In this document: in pieces, positions 1-5,452 of the stretch
Position numbering within the stretch: the first letter of the stretch is position 1
Layout of the letters: every line of letters starts with the position of its first letter
Assembly: GCA_946480995.1 (NCBI GenBank)
Contig: CAMLMF010000206.1
Location: 1-5,452, forward strand
Direction of reading: 5' to 3'
From: an uncultured Bdellovibrio sp.
Lineage (GTDB): Bacteria; Bdellovibrionota; Bdellovibrionia; Bdellovibrionales; Bdellovibrionaceae
DNA: 5,452 bases
Translations under genes and position numbers: made by a program
Notes under the pieces: model-generated
What the model was told of the DNA's origin: nothing
What the model saw: the letters and a program-made list of their open reading frames with translations, nothing else
Databases searched by the model: none

Positions 1-131
1 TCTAAACGCTTTACGCCCGCTTCAATCAGTCGTTGCGCAAAGTCCACGCGCACAGCCGAACTCAAAACGGTTTTTTCGTTTTGCAGTCCATCTCTTAAGC
101 CCATTTCCACGATCACAACTGATTTTTTCAT
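1..131 (-). CDS. liuE: Hydroxymethylglutaryl-CoA lyase, N-terminal part (runs off left edge)
   Basis: Only the first 43 residues are in the window. The family enzyme cleaves HMG-CoA into acetoacetate and acetyl-CoA in the cytoplasm, the last step of leucine breakdown. The translation begins MKKSVVIVEMGLRDGLQNEK, which carries the signature RDGLQNE at residues 13-19. The Arg and Asp of this motif (R13, D14) correspond to the conserved active-site Arg41/Asp42 of human HMG-CoA lyase, and Q17 lies in the same first strand of the TIM barrel. The following segment up to EAGVKRL fits the first helix of the barrel. The ATG lies 5 bp after the stop of the biotin carrier gene and has no strong Shine-Dalgarno (only a weak GTGAG), so translation is probably coupled. 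The usual Pro before RDG is Leu here. Other DRE-TIM aldolases are less likely because of the RDGLQNE motif and the operon context. Metal ligands and the catalytic Cys lie outside the window. Confidence 0.9.
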   Translation of the reverse strand, partial: MKKSVVIVEMGLRDGLQNEKTVLSSAVRVDFAQRLIEAGVKRL

Positions 132-136
132 ACTCA

Positions 137-514
137 CTATTTATCGGCAGTTGGTTTAATTTTCACAAGGGATTTGCCCAAAACGACTTGATCGCCCACG
201 TTGCAATGCAAACTGTCGATCGAACCTGCGATTTCGGCTTTCAAAGTATACTCCATCTTCATTGCTTCCATCACCATAACAGCTTGGCCCGCAGAAACTT
301 CCGCCCCCGGTTGCAATAAGATCTTCGTCACTTTGCCCGGCATCGGTGCTAAAATTTGATCTGAAGAGCCCGCCGCGCCTTTTTTGCGCGACTTACGTCC
401 AGTGCCTGTTTCCATCGTAAATGTGCGGCCCGCGTGGTGCACCCATAAGGTGCCTTTGATAAGTTGCGCATGAGCTTTTTGGTCAACACCATCAACACGT
501 ACTGTGACTAACAT
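137..514 (-). CDS. Biotin carboxyl carrier protein of methylcrotonyl-CoA carboxylase (stand-alone)
   Basis: A 125-residue protein carrying the swinging biotin that moves CO2 from the biotin carboxylase to the carboxyltransferase. The biotinyl domain spans about residues 52-121, with APMPG at 56-60 and the biotinylation motif EAMKM at 83-87, so K86 is the expected biotin site. Residues 1-35 (MLVTVRVDGV..., GTLWVHHAGRTFTME) resemble the last strands of the BT domain that precede the carrier domain in fused alpha subunits, not the start of AccB. A basic linker (GRKSRKKG, 39-46) joins the two parts. The reading frame stays open upstream to about 625, and a GTG at 601 would give 154 residues. I chose the ATG at 514 because GGAGAGG (523-529) lies 8 nt upstream and because it starts 1 bp after the biotin carboxylase stop. 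HMG-CoA lyase follows 5 bp downstream. The likely partners are the neighbouring biotin carboxylase and beta subunit. Confidence 0.9.
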   Translation of the reverse strand: MLVTVRVDGVDQKAHAQLIKGTLWVHHAGRTFTMETGTGRKSRKKGAAGSSDQILAPMPGKVTKILLQPGAEVSAGQAVMVMEAMKMEYTLKAEIAGSIDSLHCNVGDQVVLGKSLVKIKPTADK

Positions 515-515
515 C

Positions 516-2012
516 TTAGATACCTCTCCAGTAAGAAGACCATGGCGAACTAACAGAGGTCGCGGAAGCCCCGCCACCATCGGCTGCTGTCGCAGCTCCA
601 CGTAATTGCAATAATGCGCCTTCAGCTACTTTTTTATCTAATTCAGAAATTTCGACTTCTTTAATCGGTTCGCTGAAGTAAGTTTCGATAAAGCGCGTGG
701 TCATCGTGCCCATGACAAATTCTTTGTGCGACAAGATTTCAATTAAGTATGGAATATTTGTGTGCACACCGAACACGACAGAATCTTTCAACACGCGGAT
801 CATTTTTTGAATCGCACGTGGACGAGACTCATCCCAGACAATCACTTTGGCAATCATCGGATCGTAATAAGGTGTGATCGTGTCACCCGCTTCAAAGCCG
901 TATTCGTAGCGGCGACGGGGACCTTCAGGCCACTGCACTTCCCCTAACAAACCGGTTGAAGGTACGCCACCCAAGTAAGGATTCTCTGCATAGATACGGC
1001 ATTCAATCGAATGACCCTTGGGCACACGAATCTGCTTTGAATCGTGTACGAAATCACCTTGCGCTGTCAGAATTTGCATTTTTACTAAATCAACACCCAT
1101 CACTTCTTCAGTGACAGGGTGCTCTACTTGCAAGCGTGTGTTCACTTCTAAAAGATAGAATTCTCCGTCTTGCAATAGGAACTCCACTGTGCCCGCGCCT
1201 TTGTATTTACCCAAAGTTGCAATTGCACAAGCGGCTTCGCCCATTTTACGACGAAGTTCTTCCGTCAAAGACGGCGAAGTCGCTTCTTCGATAATTTTTT
1301 GATGACGACGTTGCACTGAGCATTCGCGATCAAAGAAATGCGTCACATACCCAGTGCTATCACCAAAAATTTGAAACTCGATGTGCTTTGCGCGATCTAA
1401 GTATTTTTCTAAGAAGACTTTTGGTGATCCAAATGCTGACTGTGCTTCGCGCTGTGCAGATTCAATCAACTCTGCCGCTTCAGCTGAAGATTTTAAAAGT
1501 TTCATCCCGCGACCACCGCCACCAGCTGCCGCCTTCACGATCACCGGATAACCAATTTTTTCAGCTTGCGTAATGAGGTGCACGACATCTTGGTTTTCAC
1601 CTTGATAGCCAGGCACCAGAGGCAATCCCGCCTGCTTTGCCAATTCTTTGCAATGAACTTTATCACCCAAGGCGCGAATAGAGTTCGCTGACGGACCAAT
1701 AAAAGTTAAGCCCGCTTTTTCCACGGCTTCAGCAAAGTCGGCATTTTCAGATAAGAAACCAAAACCCGGATGCACGGCCTGTGCACCGCCAGCTAAAGCG
1801 CCATCAATGTTGGCTTTGATATTTAAATAACTTTCAGCCGTGGGTGCCGGACCAATACACATGGTTTTGGTCGCCATACGATAAGCGCGCGTGCCGATGT
1901 CGGCTTCCGAATGCAAAAGGACTGTTTCAATGCCCATTTCTTCGCAGGCTTTGATAATACGAACGGCCACTTCACCGCGATTGGCAATTGCGATACGTGA
2001 AAACTTACCCAT
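516..2012 (-). CDS. liuD: Biotin carboxylase subunit of methylcrotonyl-CoA carboxylase (split alpha subunit)
   Basis: A 498-residue ATP-grasp enzyme that carboxylates biotin with ATP and bicarbonate. Visible motifs are ANRGEVAVRI (10-19), HPGFGFLSEN (81-90), the glycine-rich ATP loop GGGGRGM (164-170), QRRHQK (234-239) and LLEVNTRLQVEHPV (287-300). The residues matching E. coli AccC K116, K159, H209, K238, E276, E288, N290, R292 and R338 are all present, each shifted by one: K118 lies in GDK, then K160, H210, K239, E277, E289, N291, R293 and R339. The catalytic domain ends near 447. The remaining 50 residues hold a helical stretch, an Ala/Gly/Ser-rich segment (471-489) and SPWSSYWRGI at the end, which resembles the start of the BT domain of fused alpha subunits. 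The ATG overlaps the hydratase stop by one base (TAATG), with GGAG at 2022-2025 as Shine-Dalgarno. In Pseudomonas liu operons this position is held by LiuD, which also contains BT and BCCP domains. Alternatives such as acetyl- or propionyl-CoA carboxylase are disfavoured by the neighbours. Confidence 0.93.
   Translation of the reverse strand: MGKFSRIAIANRGEVAVRIIKACEEMGIETVLLHSEADIGTRAYRMATKTMCIGPAPTAESYLNIKANIDGALAGGAQAVHPGFGFLSENADFAEAVEKAGLTFIGPSANSIRALGDKVHCKELAKQAGLPLVPGYQGENQDVVHLITQAEKIGYPVIVKAAAGGGGRGMKLLKSSAEAAELIESAQREAQSAFGSPKVFLEKYLDRAKHIEFQIFGDSTGYVTHFFDRECSVQRRHQKIIEEATSPSLTEELRRKMGEAACAIATLGKYKGAGTVEFLLQDGEFYLLEVNTRLQVEHPVTEEVMGVDLVKMQILTAQGDFVHDSKQIRVPKGHSIECRIYAENPYLGGVPSTGLLGEVQWPEGPRRRYEYGFEAGDTITPYYDPMIAKVIVWDESRPRAIQKMIRVLKDSVVFGVHTNIPYLIEILSHKEFVMGTMTTRFIETYFSEPIKEVEISELDKKVAEGALLQLRGAATAADGGGASATSVSSPWSSYWRGI
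523..529 (-). promoter_or_regulatory. Shine-Dalgarno for the biotin carrier gene, inside the end of the biotin carboxylase gene
   Basis: The minus strand reads GGAGAGG, 8 nt before the ATG at 514. It decides the carrier start in favour of the 125-residue form over the longer GTG form. It overlaps the last codons (Trp-Arg-Gly) of the biotin carboxylase, so ribosomes finishing that gene can reinitiate directly. Confidence 0.75.
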
Positions 2013-2791
2013 TAATTAGATCTCCAACTTGGTTCACGTTTTTCTAAGAATGATTTAAGACCCTCTTGACCCTCATTGCTGGCGCGAAGCTCAGCAATCA
2101 AAGTCGTGGTGGCCTCTTGTTGTTCTGACCAATTCATAGAAGGAATAGTATTTAAAAGTTTTTTTGTCGCGCGTACGGCTTCCGGCCCGCATTGCAAATA
2201 GTTGTGCAAAATCTTTTGTACAGCCGTGTGACCTTCACCCGCGGGAACAATTTCATTCACAAGTCCTGCTTGTTGCGCGACGTGGGAATTAAAGACCACG
2301 CCTGACAGCATCAACGGACGAACTTTGCCAGCTAAAGCTTTACGATTCACAAACGCACTAATCACCGCCGGCGCAATGCCCAGTTTTACTTCGCTAAAAC
2401 AGAACTGCGTGCCTTCTTCGGCGATGACTTCATCACAAACTGCGACAAGCCCCAATGCTCCACCGAAAGCCGCGCCATGGATTTGCCCAATCACCGGCAA
2501 AGTGCAATTTGCGATCGTATCGAACATTGCAAATAATTTCACAGAGTCTTCTTTATTTTGCGCAAAAGAAAAGTTCACCATTTCGCGCATCCAATTTAGA
2601 TCCGCACCTGCACAGAAAGCTTTGCCTTCACCTTGCAGAACCACGGCACGCAAATCTTTACGCGCTTCAAGATCACGAAACACCTTGGTGATTTCTGCAA
2701 TCATCTCGGGATTAAAAGCGTTACGCACTTCCGGACGATGAAGTTTGACGTACGCAACATGTTCCATTTCCGTCACAACAACTAAAGACAT
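2012..2791 (-). CDS. liuC: Probable methylglutaconyl-CoA hydratase (enoyl-CoA hydratase family)
   Basis: A 259-residue crotonase-fold protein, normal family length, expected to hydrate 3-methylglutaconyl-CoA to HMG-CoA. FCAGADLNWM (59-68) is the CoA-binding/oxyanion segment; its ADLNWM ending is characteristic of LiuC-type hydratases. The second oxyanion segment is HGAAFGGALGL (105-115). Aligned by eye with rat mitochondrial enoyl-CoA hydratase, E134 (in FSEVKLG) matches catalytic Glu164, whereas the Glu144 position is Gly114. From memory, this Gly is common in bacterial LiuC-like proteins, so it need not mean loss of activity. An upstream in-frame ATG at 2824 would add 11 residues ([11 protein letters not shown]) inside the beta-subunit gene. 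I chose the ATG at 2791 because AGGA (2798-2801) lies 6 nt upstream and the beta-subunit stop is 1 bp away. Its place between beta subunit and biotin carboxylase is the liuB-C-D order. Confidence 0.88.
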   Translation of the reverse strand: MSLVVVTEMEHVAYVKLHRPEVRNAFNPEMIAEITKVFRDLEARKDLRAVVLQGEGKAFCAGADLNWMREMVNFSFAQNKEDSVKLFAMFDTIANCTLPVIGQIHGAAFGGALGLVAVCDEVIAEEGTQFCFSEVKLGIAPAVISAFVNRKALAGKVRPLMLSGVVFNSHVAQQAGLVNEIVPAGEGHTAVQKILHNYLQCGPEAVRATKKLLNTIPSMNWSEQQEATTTLIAELRASNEGQEGLKSFLEKREPSWRSN

Positions 2792-2792
2792 A

Positions 2793-4400
2793 TTACATCC
2801 TAAAGACACCTTGAGACTTTTCACCCCAAGATTTGTTAAGGCTGGCAGAAATTCCCAAAGCTAAAACACGGCGAGTGTCGGCTGGATCAATGATCCCATC
2901 ATCCCACAAGCGTGCCGTTGAATAATAAGCCGAGCTTTCTTGTTCGTATTTTTCTAAAGTCGGACGTTTGAATTCAGCTTGTTCATCCACTGACAGCGTT
3001 TGTTTTTTCGCGGCCATCTGATCCATCTTAACTGTCAACAAAACGTTCGCCGCCTGTTCGCCACCCATCACACTGATCTTGGCATTCGGCCACATCCACA
3101 ATTGGCGCGGCTGATAGGCGCGACCACACATCCCGTAATTGCCGGCTCCGTAAGAGCCACCAATCACCACGGTGAATTTAGGTACGTGTGCATTGGAAAC
3201 GGCCATGACCATCTTTGCGCCGTGTTTTGCGATACCTTCAGTTTCATATTTTTTTCCAACCATGAAACCTGTGATGTTTTGCAAGAAGATCAACGGCACT
3301 TCGCGCTGTTCACACAGTTCAATAAAGTGCGCCGCTTTTTGTGCGCTTTCACTGAACAACACGCCGTTGTTCGCGATAATGCCCACAGGCATACCCCAGA
3401 TGTGCGCAAAGCCTGTGACTAAAGTTTTACCGAACAAAGGTTTAAACTCATGGAAGCGTGAACCATCCACGATGCGCGCAATCACTTCCCGCACATCAAA
3501 TGGCACACGACTGTCTTTAGGGATCACCCCATAAATTTCTTTTGGATCAAAAGCAGGTTCTTCCACCGGCATCATTTTTAATTGCACTGCACGTTTATGA
3601 TTTAAGTGCGCCACAATCGAACGCGTGATCTCAATCGCATGTTCGTCGTCTTCGGCAAAGTGATCGGTCACGCCACTGCTTTCACAGTGTACTTGCGCGC
3701 CACCTAATTCTTGCGCATCAACGACTTCACCCGTGGCTGCTTTTACTAACGGAGGGCCACCCAAAAAGATCGTCCCGTTTTCTTTCACGATCACGGTTTC
3801 GTCACTCATCGCTGGAACATAGGCCCCGCCCGCTGTACAAGAACCCATAACAACCGCGATTTGCGGAATGTTAGCGGCCGACATGCGCGCTTGATTATAA
3901 AAAATTCTGCCAAAATGATCACGATCCGGGAACACGTCCGCTTGCATCGGCAAGAAGGCGCCACCAGAATCCACTAGGTAAATACATGGCAGGCCATTTT
4001 CAAAAGCGATTTCTTGCGCACGCAAATGTTTCTTTACGGTCATTGGGAAGTATGTTCCGCCTTTGACTGTCGCATCGTTGGCCACGATCACAACTTCTGT
4101 GCCGTGCACGACACCAATGCCAGTGACAACACCCGCGCCCGGAGCTTGGCCTTCATACATATCCCAGGCTGCTAAAGTAGAAAATTCTAAGAAAGCCGTT
4201 CCACCGTCAACTAAGGCTTCGATTCTTTCACGGGCCGTTAATTTGCCACGGGCTTTGTGCTTTTTCGTCGCATCCGCCCCGCCGCCTTGCTTAGCAAGGT
4301 TCACACGTTCACGCCATTCATTGACGATGCCAAGAAGAGCTTCTTTGTTGGCTTTGAATTCGCTAGAACTTGAATCTAAATGACTTTCTAAAATTTCCAT
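2793..4400 (-). CDS. liuB: Methylcrotonyl-CoA carboxylase carboxyltransferase (beta) subunit
   Basis: A 535-residue carboxyltransferase that moves CO2 from carboxybiotin to the gamma carbon of 3-methylcrotonyl-CoA. The length is that of typical bacterial MCC beta subunits. The N-terminal half (about 25-285) has [13 protein letters not shown] (51-63), [16 protein letters not shown] (144-159), [16 protein letters not shown] (186-201) and [14 protein letters not shown] (212-225). The C-terminal half (about 290-520) has [10 protein letters not shown] (373-382), [15 protein letters not shown] (415-429) and [18 protein letters not shown] (434-451). The Gly-rich turns in GSCTAGGAY and GSYGAGNYG supply the two oxyanion holes of crotonase-type transferases. 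PAMSDE and [14 protein letters not shown] separate MCC from propionyl-CoA carboxylase. The related geranyl-CoA carboxylase beta subunit cannot be excluded on motifs alone, but the adjacent HMG-CoA lyase favours leucine breakdown. The ATG at 4400 has GAAGG (4405-4409) only 4 nt upstream, a rather short spacing, and follows the hot-dog gene by 18 bp. Confidence 0.95.
   Translation of the reverse strand: MEILESHLDSSSSEFKANKEALLGIVNEWRERVNLAKQGGGADATKKHKARGKLTARERIEALVDGGTAFLEFSTLAAWDMYEGQAPGAGVVTGIGVVHGTEVVIVANDATVKGGTYFPMTVKKHLRAQEIAFENGLPCIYLVDSGGAFLPMQADVFPDRDHFGRIFYNQARMSAANIPQIAVVMGSCTAGGAYVPAMSDETVIVKENGTIFLGGPPLVKAATGEVVDAQELGGAQVHCESSGVTDHFAEDDEHAIEITRSIVAHLNHKRAVQLKMMPVEEPAFDPKEIYGVIPKDSRVPFDVREVIARIVDGSRFHEFKPLFGKTLVTGFAHIWGMPVGIIANNGVLFSESAQKAAHFIELCEQREVPLIFLQNITGFMVGKKYETEGIAKHGAKMVMAVSNAHVPKFTVVIGGSYGAGNYGMCGRAYQPRQLWMWPNAKISVMGGEQAANVLLTVKMDQMAAKKQTLSVDEQAEFKRPTLEKYEQESSAYYSTARLWDDGIIDPADTRRVLALGISASLNKSWGEKSQGVFRM
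2798..2801 (-). promoter_or_regulatory. Shine-Dalgarno for the hydratase gene, within the end of the beta-subunit gene
   Basis: The minus strand reads AGGA, 6 nt before the ATG at 2791, overlapping the last codons of the beta-subunit gene. It supports the 259-residue hydratase over the 11-residue longer form beginning at 2824. Confidence 0.6.
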
Positions 4401-4418
4401 AAAACCTTCGCTAAAAAA

Positions 4419-5042
4419 TTAACTTAAAGCTGGCGTGTGTTTAAAACTTAAATTCAAACGCACATCCGCCACGGCTTGCTCGTTCGCATCGAAAACTTTG
4501 ATCTCTGCTTCGGCCTTGGCTTCGCGCTGGTCACGGATATGTGACAAGACGACCTCGCGAGAAGTCTCTGACAATTCCATGCGCAGACGACACTCGTCAT
4601 TCTGCGATTTAAAAAACTCAGACTCAATATGTGTCACCAAAATTTCAAAGTTTCCCATCGGTGCATGACGCATCCACAGCAGTTTCGCGGCTTCGATCGC
4701 CGCCGTCGTCAACGCCCCTTCATGCATCGTGTGGGTTTCATTCAAGTTGCGTGTGCGCGCAGGAATAATCATCTCTACTTGGGTGTCGGAAAGGCGAGAA
4801 ATCCTTAGGCCCATACCGGCAGAGAAAGGACGGACGATATCCAGCGCATAACTCAGGGCAGCATGGGAGGCTTTCGGTGAAACATCTTCGAGCACCGCCG
4901 CCAAATCCGCAGCACTCAGGCGAATCCCGCGCTCTTCAAGCTGAGATTTTAAGCCCTCTTTGGCCGTCTGAATTTGCTGACGCAAATTTTGCTCAAGCTC
5001 TATCCCCTTCGACATTAAGATTGTCAGCCATTGTTGATTCAT
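4419..5042 (-). CDS. Probable hot-dog-fold (PaaI/DUF4442-like) acyl-CoA thioesterase with N-terminal helical extension
   Basis: A 207-residue cytoplasmic protein with no signal peptide or membrane segment. Residues 1-65 are charged and probably helical (LEQNLRQQIQTAKEGLKSQL). Residues 70-203 look like a single hot-dog domain: PFSAGMGLRISRLSDTQVEMIIP (72-94) gives the first strands, NETHTMHEGALTTAAIEAAK (101-120) fits the central helix with its preceding catalytic loop, and three amphipathic strands follow (about 133-200). The loop HEG (107-109) sits where PaaI-type thioesterases carry HGG. The match is pattern-based, and substrate and catalytic activity are unknown. It is the first gene of the leucine operon, in the place liuA usually holds, so it may hydrolyse or bind an acyl-CoA of this pathway (inference). 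The start is well supported: AGAGAGGA (complement of 5049-5056) lies 6 nt before the ATG. A second ATG at 5015 lacks such a site. Confidence 0.6.
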   Translation of the reverse strand: MNQQWLTILMSKGIELEQNLRQQIQTAKEGLKSQLEERGIRLSAADLAAVLEDVSPKASHAALSYALDIVRPFSAGMGLRISRLSDTQVEMIIPARTRNLNETHTMHEGALTTAAIEAAKLLWMRHAPMGNFEILVTHIESEFFKSQNDECRLRMELSETSREVVLSHIRDQREAKAEAEIKVFDANEQAVADVRLNLSFKHTPALS

Positions 5043-5064
5043 GAGATATCCTCTCTTGCACGAG

Positions 5065-5093
5065 TTGAAAAAAATGAAATATCATGCTCGGAT
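5065..5093 (+). promoter_or_regulatory. Weak candidate sigma70-type promoter for the exported-protein gene
   Basis: TTGAAA at 5065-5070 (5 of 6 matches to TTGACA) is followed after 17 bp by TCGGAT at 5088-5093 (3 of 6 matches to TATAAT), with TG at 5085-5086 as a possible extended -10. The predicted transcription start would be near 5100. The poor -10 keeps confidence low. Confidence 0.3.
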
Positions 5094-5101
5094 TAAAAAG
5101 G

Positions 5102-5111
5102 GTACTAGTAC
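5102..5111. repeat. 10-bp perfect palindrome GTACTAGTAC, possible operator
   Basis: GTACTAGTAC is its own reverse complement and lies between the divergent starts, just downstream of the candidate plus-strand -10. A dimeric regulator could bind here, but 10 bp is short enough to arise by chance. Confidence 0.35.
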
Positions 5112-5132
5112 GCCTTAGAGAGGACACCAGAA

Positions 5133-5452
5133 ATGAAGAAAATTGTCAGCCTCGTCGTTTTTATCGTAGCTCTTGCTTGGACTTGGAATGTCATTCATAG
5201 CACACAAGCCGTGGGGTTCGAGACGCACTCCGGCATTCAGTCTAAACTTGCGGAACTCATTAAAAACACTCTCGCAACTAAAAAGCCAAACTCTAAAAAC
5301 TTAGCGATCACTCGTCTGTGGACGGAAAGTGTCGGCGAAAATAAAGTTCGCGCAGATTTCGCTTACAAGTTTGTGGAAATTTCTGAATCTGGTGAAGAAC
5401 TTGAACAAGTCATCGAAGGCGAAGCTTACCTTTATCGCGAACCTTCTGAAGA
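5133..5452 (+). CDS. Hypothetical exported or membrane-anchored protein, N-terminal part (runs off right edge)
   Basis: I do not recognise this family. The first 106 residues are visible and the frame remains open to the window end. MKKIVSLVVFIVALAWTWNV gives two lysines followed by a hydrophobic core (residues 4-20), then IHSTQA-VG, so a Sec signal peptide with cleavage near A26 or an uncleaved anchor is likely. The mature part is polar and mixed alpha/beta, with a Lys-rich stretch (45-57) followed by a segment with alternating hydrophobic residues (LAITRLWTESVGENKVRADF, 57-76) and an acidic region (82-97), probably a small periplasmic domain. No lipobox Cys is present. The ATG is chosen because AGAGAGGA (5117-5124) lies 8 nt upstream. 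It is divergent from the leucine operon with about 90 bp between starts, and nothing in the protein ties it to that pathway. Confidence 0.75.
   Translation, partial: MKKIVSLVVFIVALAWTWNVIHSTQAVGFETHSGIQSKLAELIKNTLATKKPNSKNLAITRLWTESVGENKVRADFAYKFVEISESGEELEQVIEGEAYLYREPSE

Larger units (their letters stand above)
5043..5132. promoter_or_regulatory. Divergent intergenic region between the leucine operon and the exported-protein gene
   Basis: This 90-bp stretch separates two divergent starts and is the only place in the window where promoters for both transcripts fit. It contains both strong Shine-Dalgarno sequences, an A-rich middle (5068-5079) and a 10-bp palindrome. I could not find a convincing sigma70-type promoter for the minus strand; the best -10-like hexamer is GATATT (complement of 5078-5083), with no good -35 partner. 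Confidence 0.6.

Noticed and set aside
515..601. Longer N-terminus for the carrier protein starting at GTG 601
   Set aside because: The extra 29 residues overlap the biotin carboxylase end in another frame and resemble no domain. The ATG at 514 has a good Shine-Dalgarno at the right distance.
516..610. Disrupted (pseudogene) fused alpha subunit
   Set aside because: The biotin carboxylase frame keeps plausible coding to its stop (SPW..WR), the carrier has its own Shine-Dalgarno and ATG, and all catalytic residues and the biotin site are intact, so a functional split is more likely than decay.
2325..2741. Plus-strand open frames of up to 140 codons opposite the hydratase, beta-subunit and biotin carboxylase genes
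   Set aside because: They lie antisense to strongly conserved genes, have no Shine-Dalgarno support and show low-complexity, unconvincing translations. They are shadows of the real frames.
2792..2824. Longer N-terminus for the hydratase starting at 2824
   Set aside because: It would overlap the beta-subunit gene and add 11 residues not expected in the family. The ATG at 2791 has AGGA at 6 nt.
4401..4430. Possible terminator between the hot-dog gene and the beta-subunit gene (T-run on the minus strand)
   Set aside because: There is no GC-rich hairpin before the T-run and the gap is only 18 bp, so the two genes most likely share a transcript.
5049..5124. Inverted repeat TCCTCTCT...AGAGAGGA flanking the divergent region
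   Set aside because: Each arm is the Shine-Dalgarno of one of the two divergent genes, so the symmetry follows from their ribosome binding sites and needs no regulatory explanation.

Overview
The window looks like part of a bacterial chromosome of roughly 47-50% GC. It carries a compact leucine/isovalerate catabolism (liu-type) operon read on the minus strand, from about 5042 down to position 1 and beyond. Gene order, start sites and protein character remind me of Bdellovibrio and its relatives. This placement is recognition rather than a search result, so I hold it with moderate confidence. No mobile elements, RNA genes, CRISPR arrays or strong terminators were seen.

Layout in order of minus-strand transcription: (1) 5042-4419, a 207-residue protein with a probable hot-dog fold of acyl-CoA thioesterase type and a helical N-terminal extension; (2) 4400-2793, the carboxyltransferase (beta) subunit of 3-methylcrotonyl-CoA carboxylase; (3) 2791-2012, a 259-residue enoyl-CoA hydratase family protein, most likely methylglutaconyl-CoA hydratase; (4) 2012-516, a stand-alone biotin carboxylase; (5) 514-137, a 125-residue biotin carboxyl carrier protein; (6) 131-1, the N-terminus of hydroxymethylglutaryl-CoA lyase, which runs off the left edge. 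Spacings are 18 bp, 1 bp, a 1-base overlap, 1 bp and 5 bp, so the genes are almost certainly co-transcribed and translationally coupled. On the plus strand, a separate gene for a small exported protein starts at 5133 and runs off the right edge. The roughly 90-bp gap between the divergent starts holds both Shine-Dalgarno sequences, a weak candidate promoter and a 10-bp perfect palindrome.

Together the enzymes convert 3-methylcrotonyl-CoA to 3-methylglutaconyl-CoA (beta subunit, biotin carboxylase and BCCP), then to HMG-CoA (hydratase), then to acetoacetate and acetyl-CoA (lyase). The order matches the known liuB-liuC-liuD-liuE order, with two differences. First, the carboxylase alpha subunit is two polypeptides, cut inside the region that in fused alpha subunits forms the BT (beta-contacting) domain. 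Second, the slot where liuA (isovaleryl-CoA dehydrogenase) usually sits is taken by the hot-dog protein. I did not find an obviously new system. The split alpha subunit is the most unusual point.
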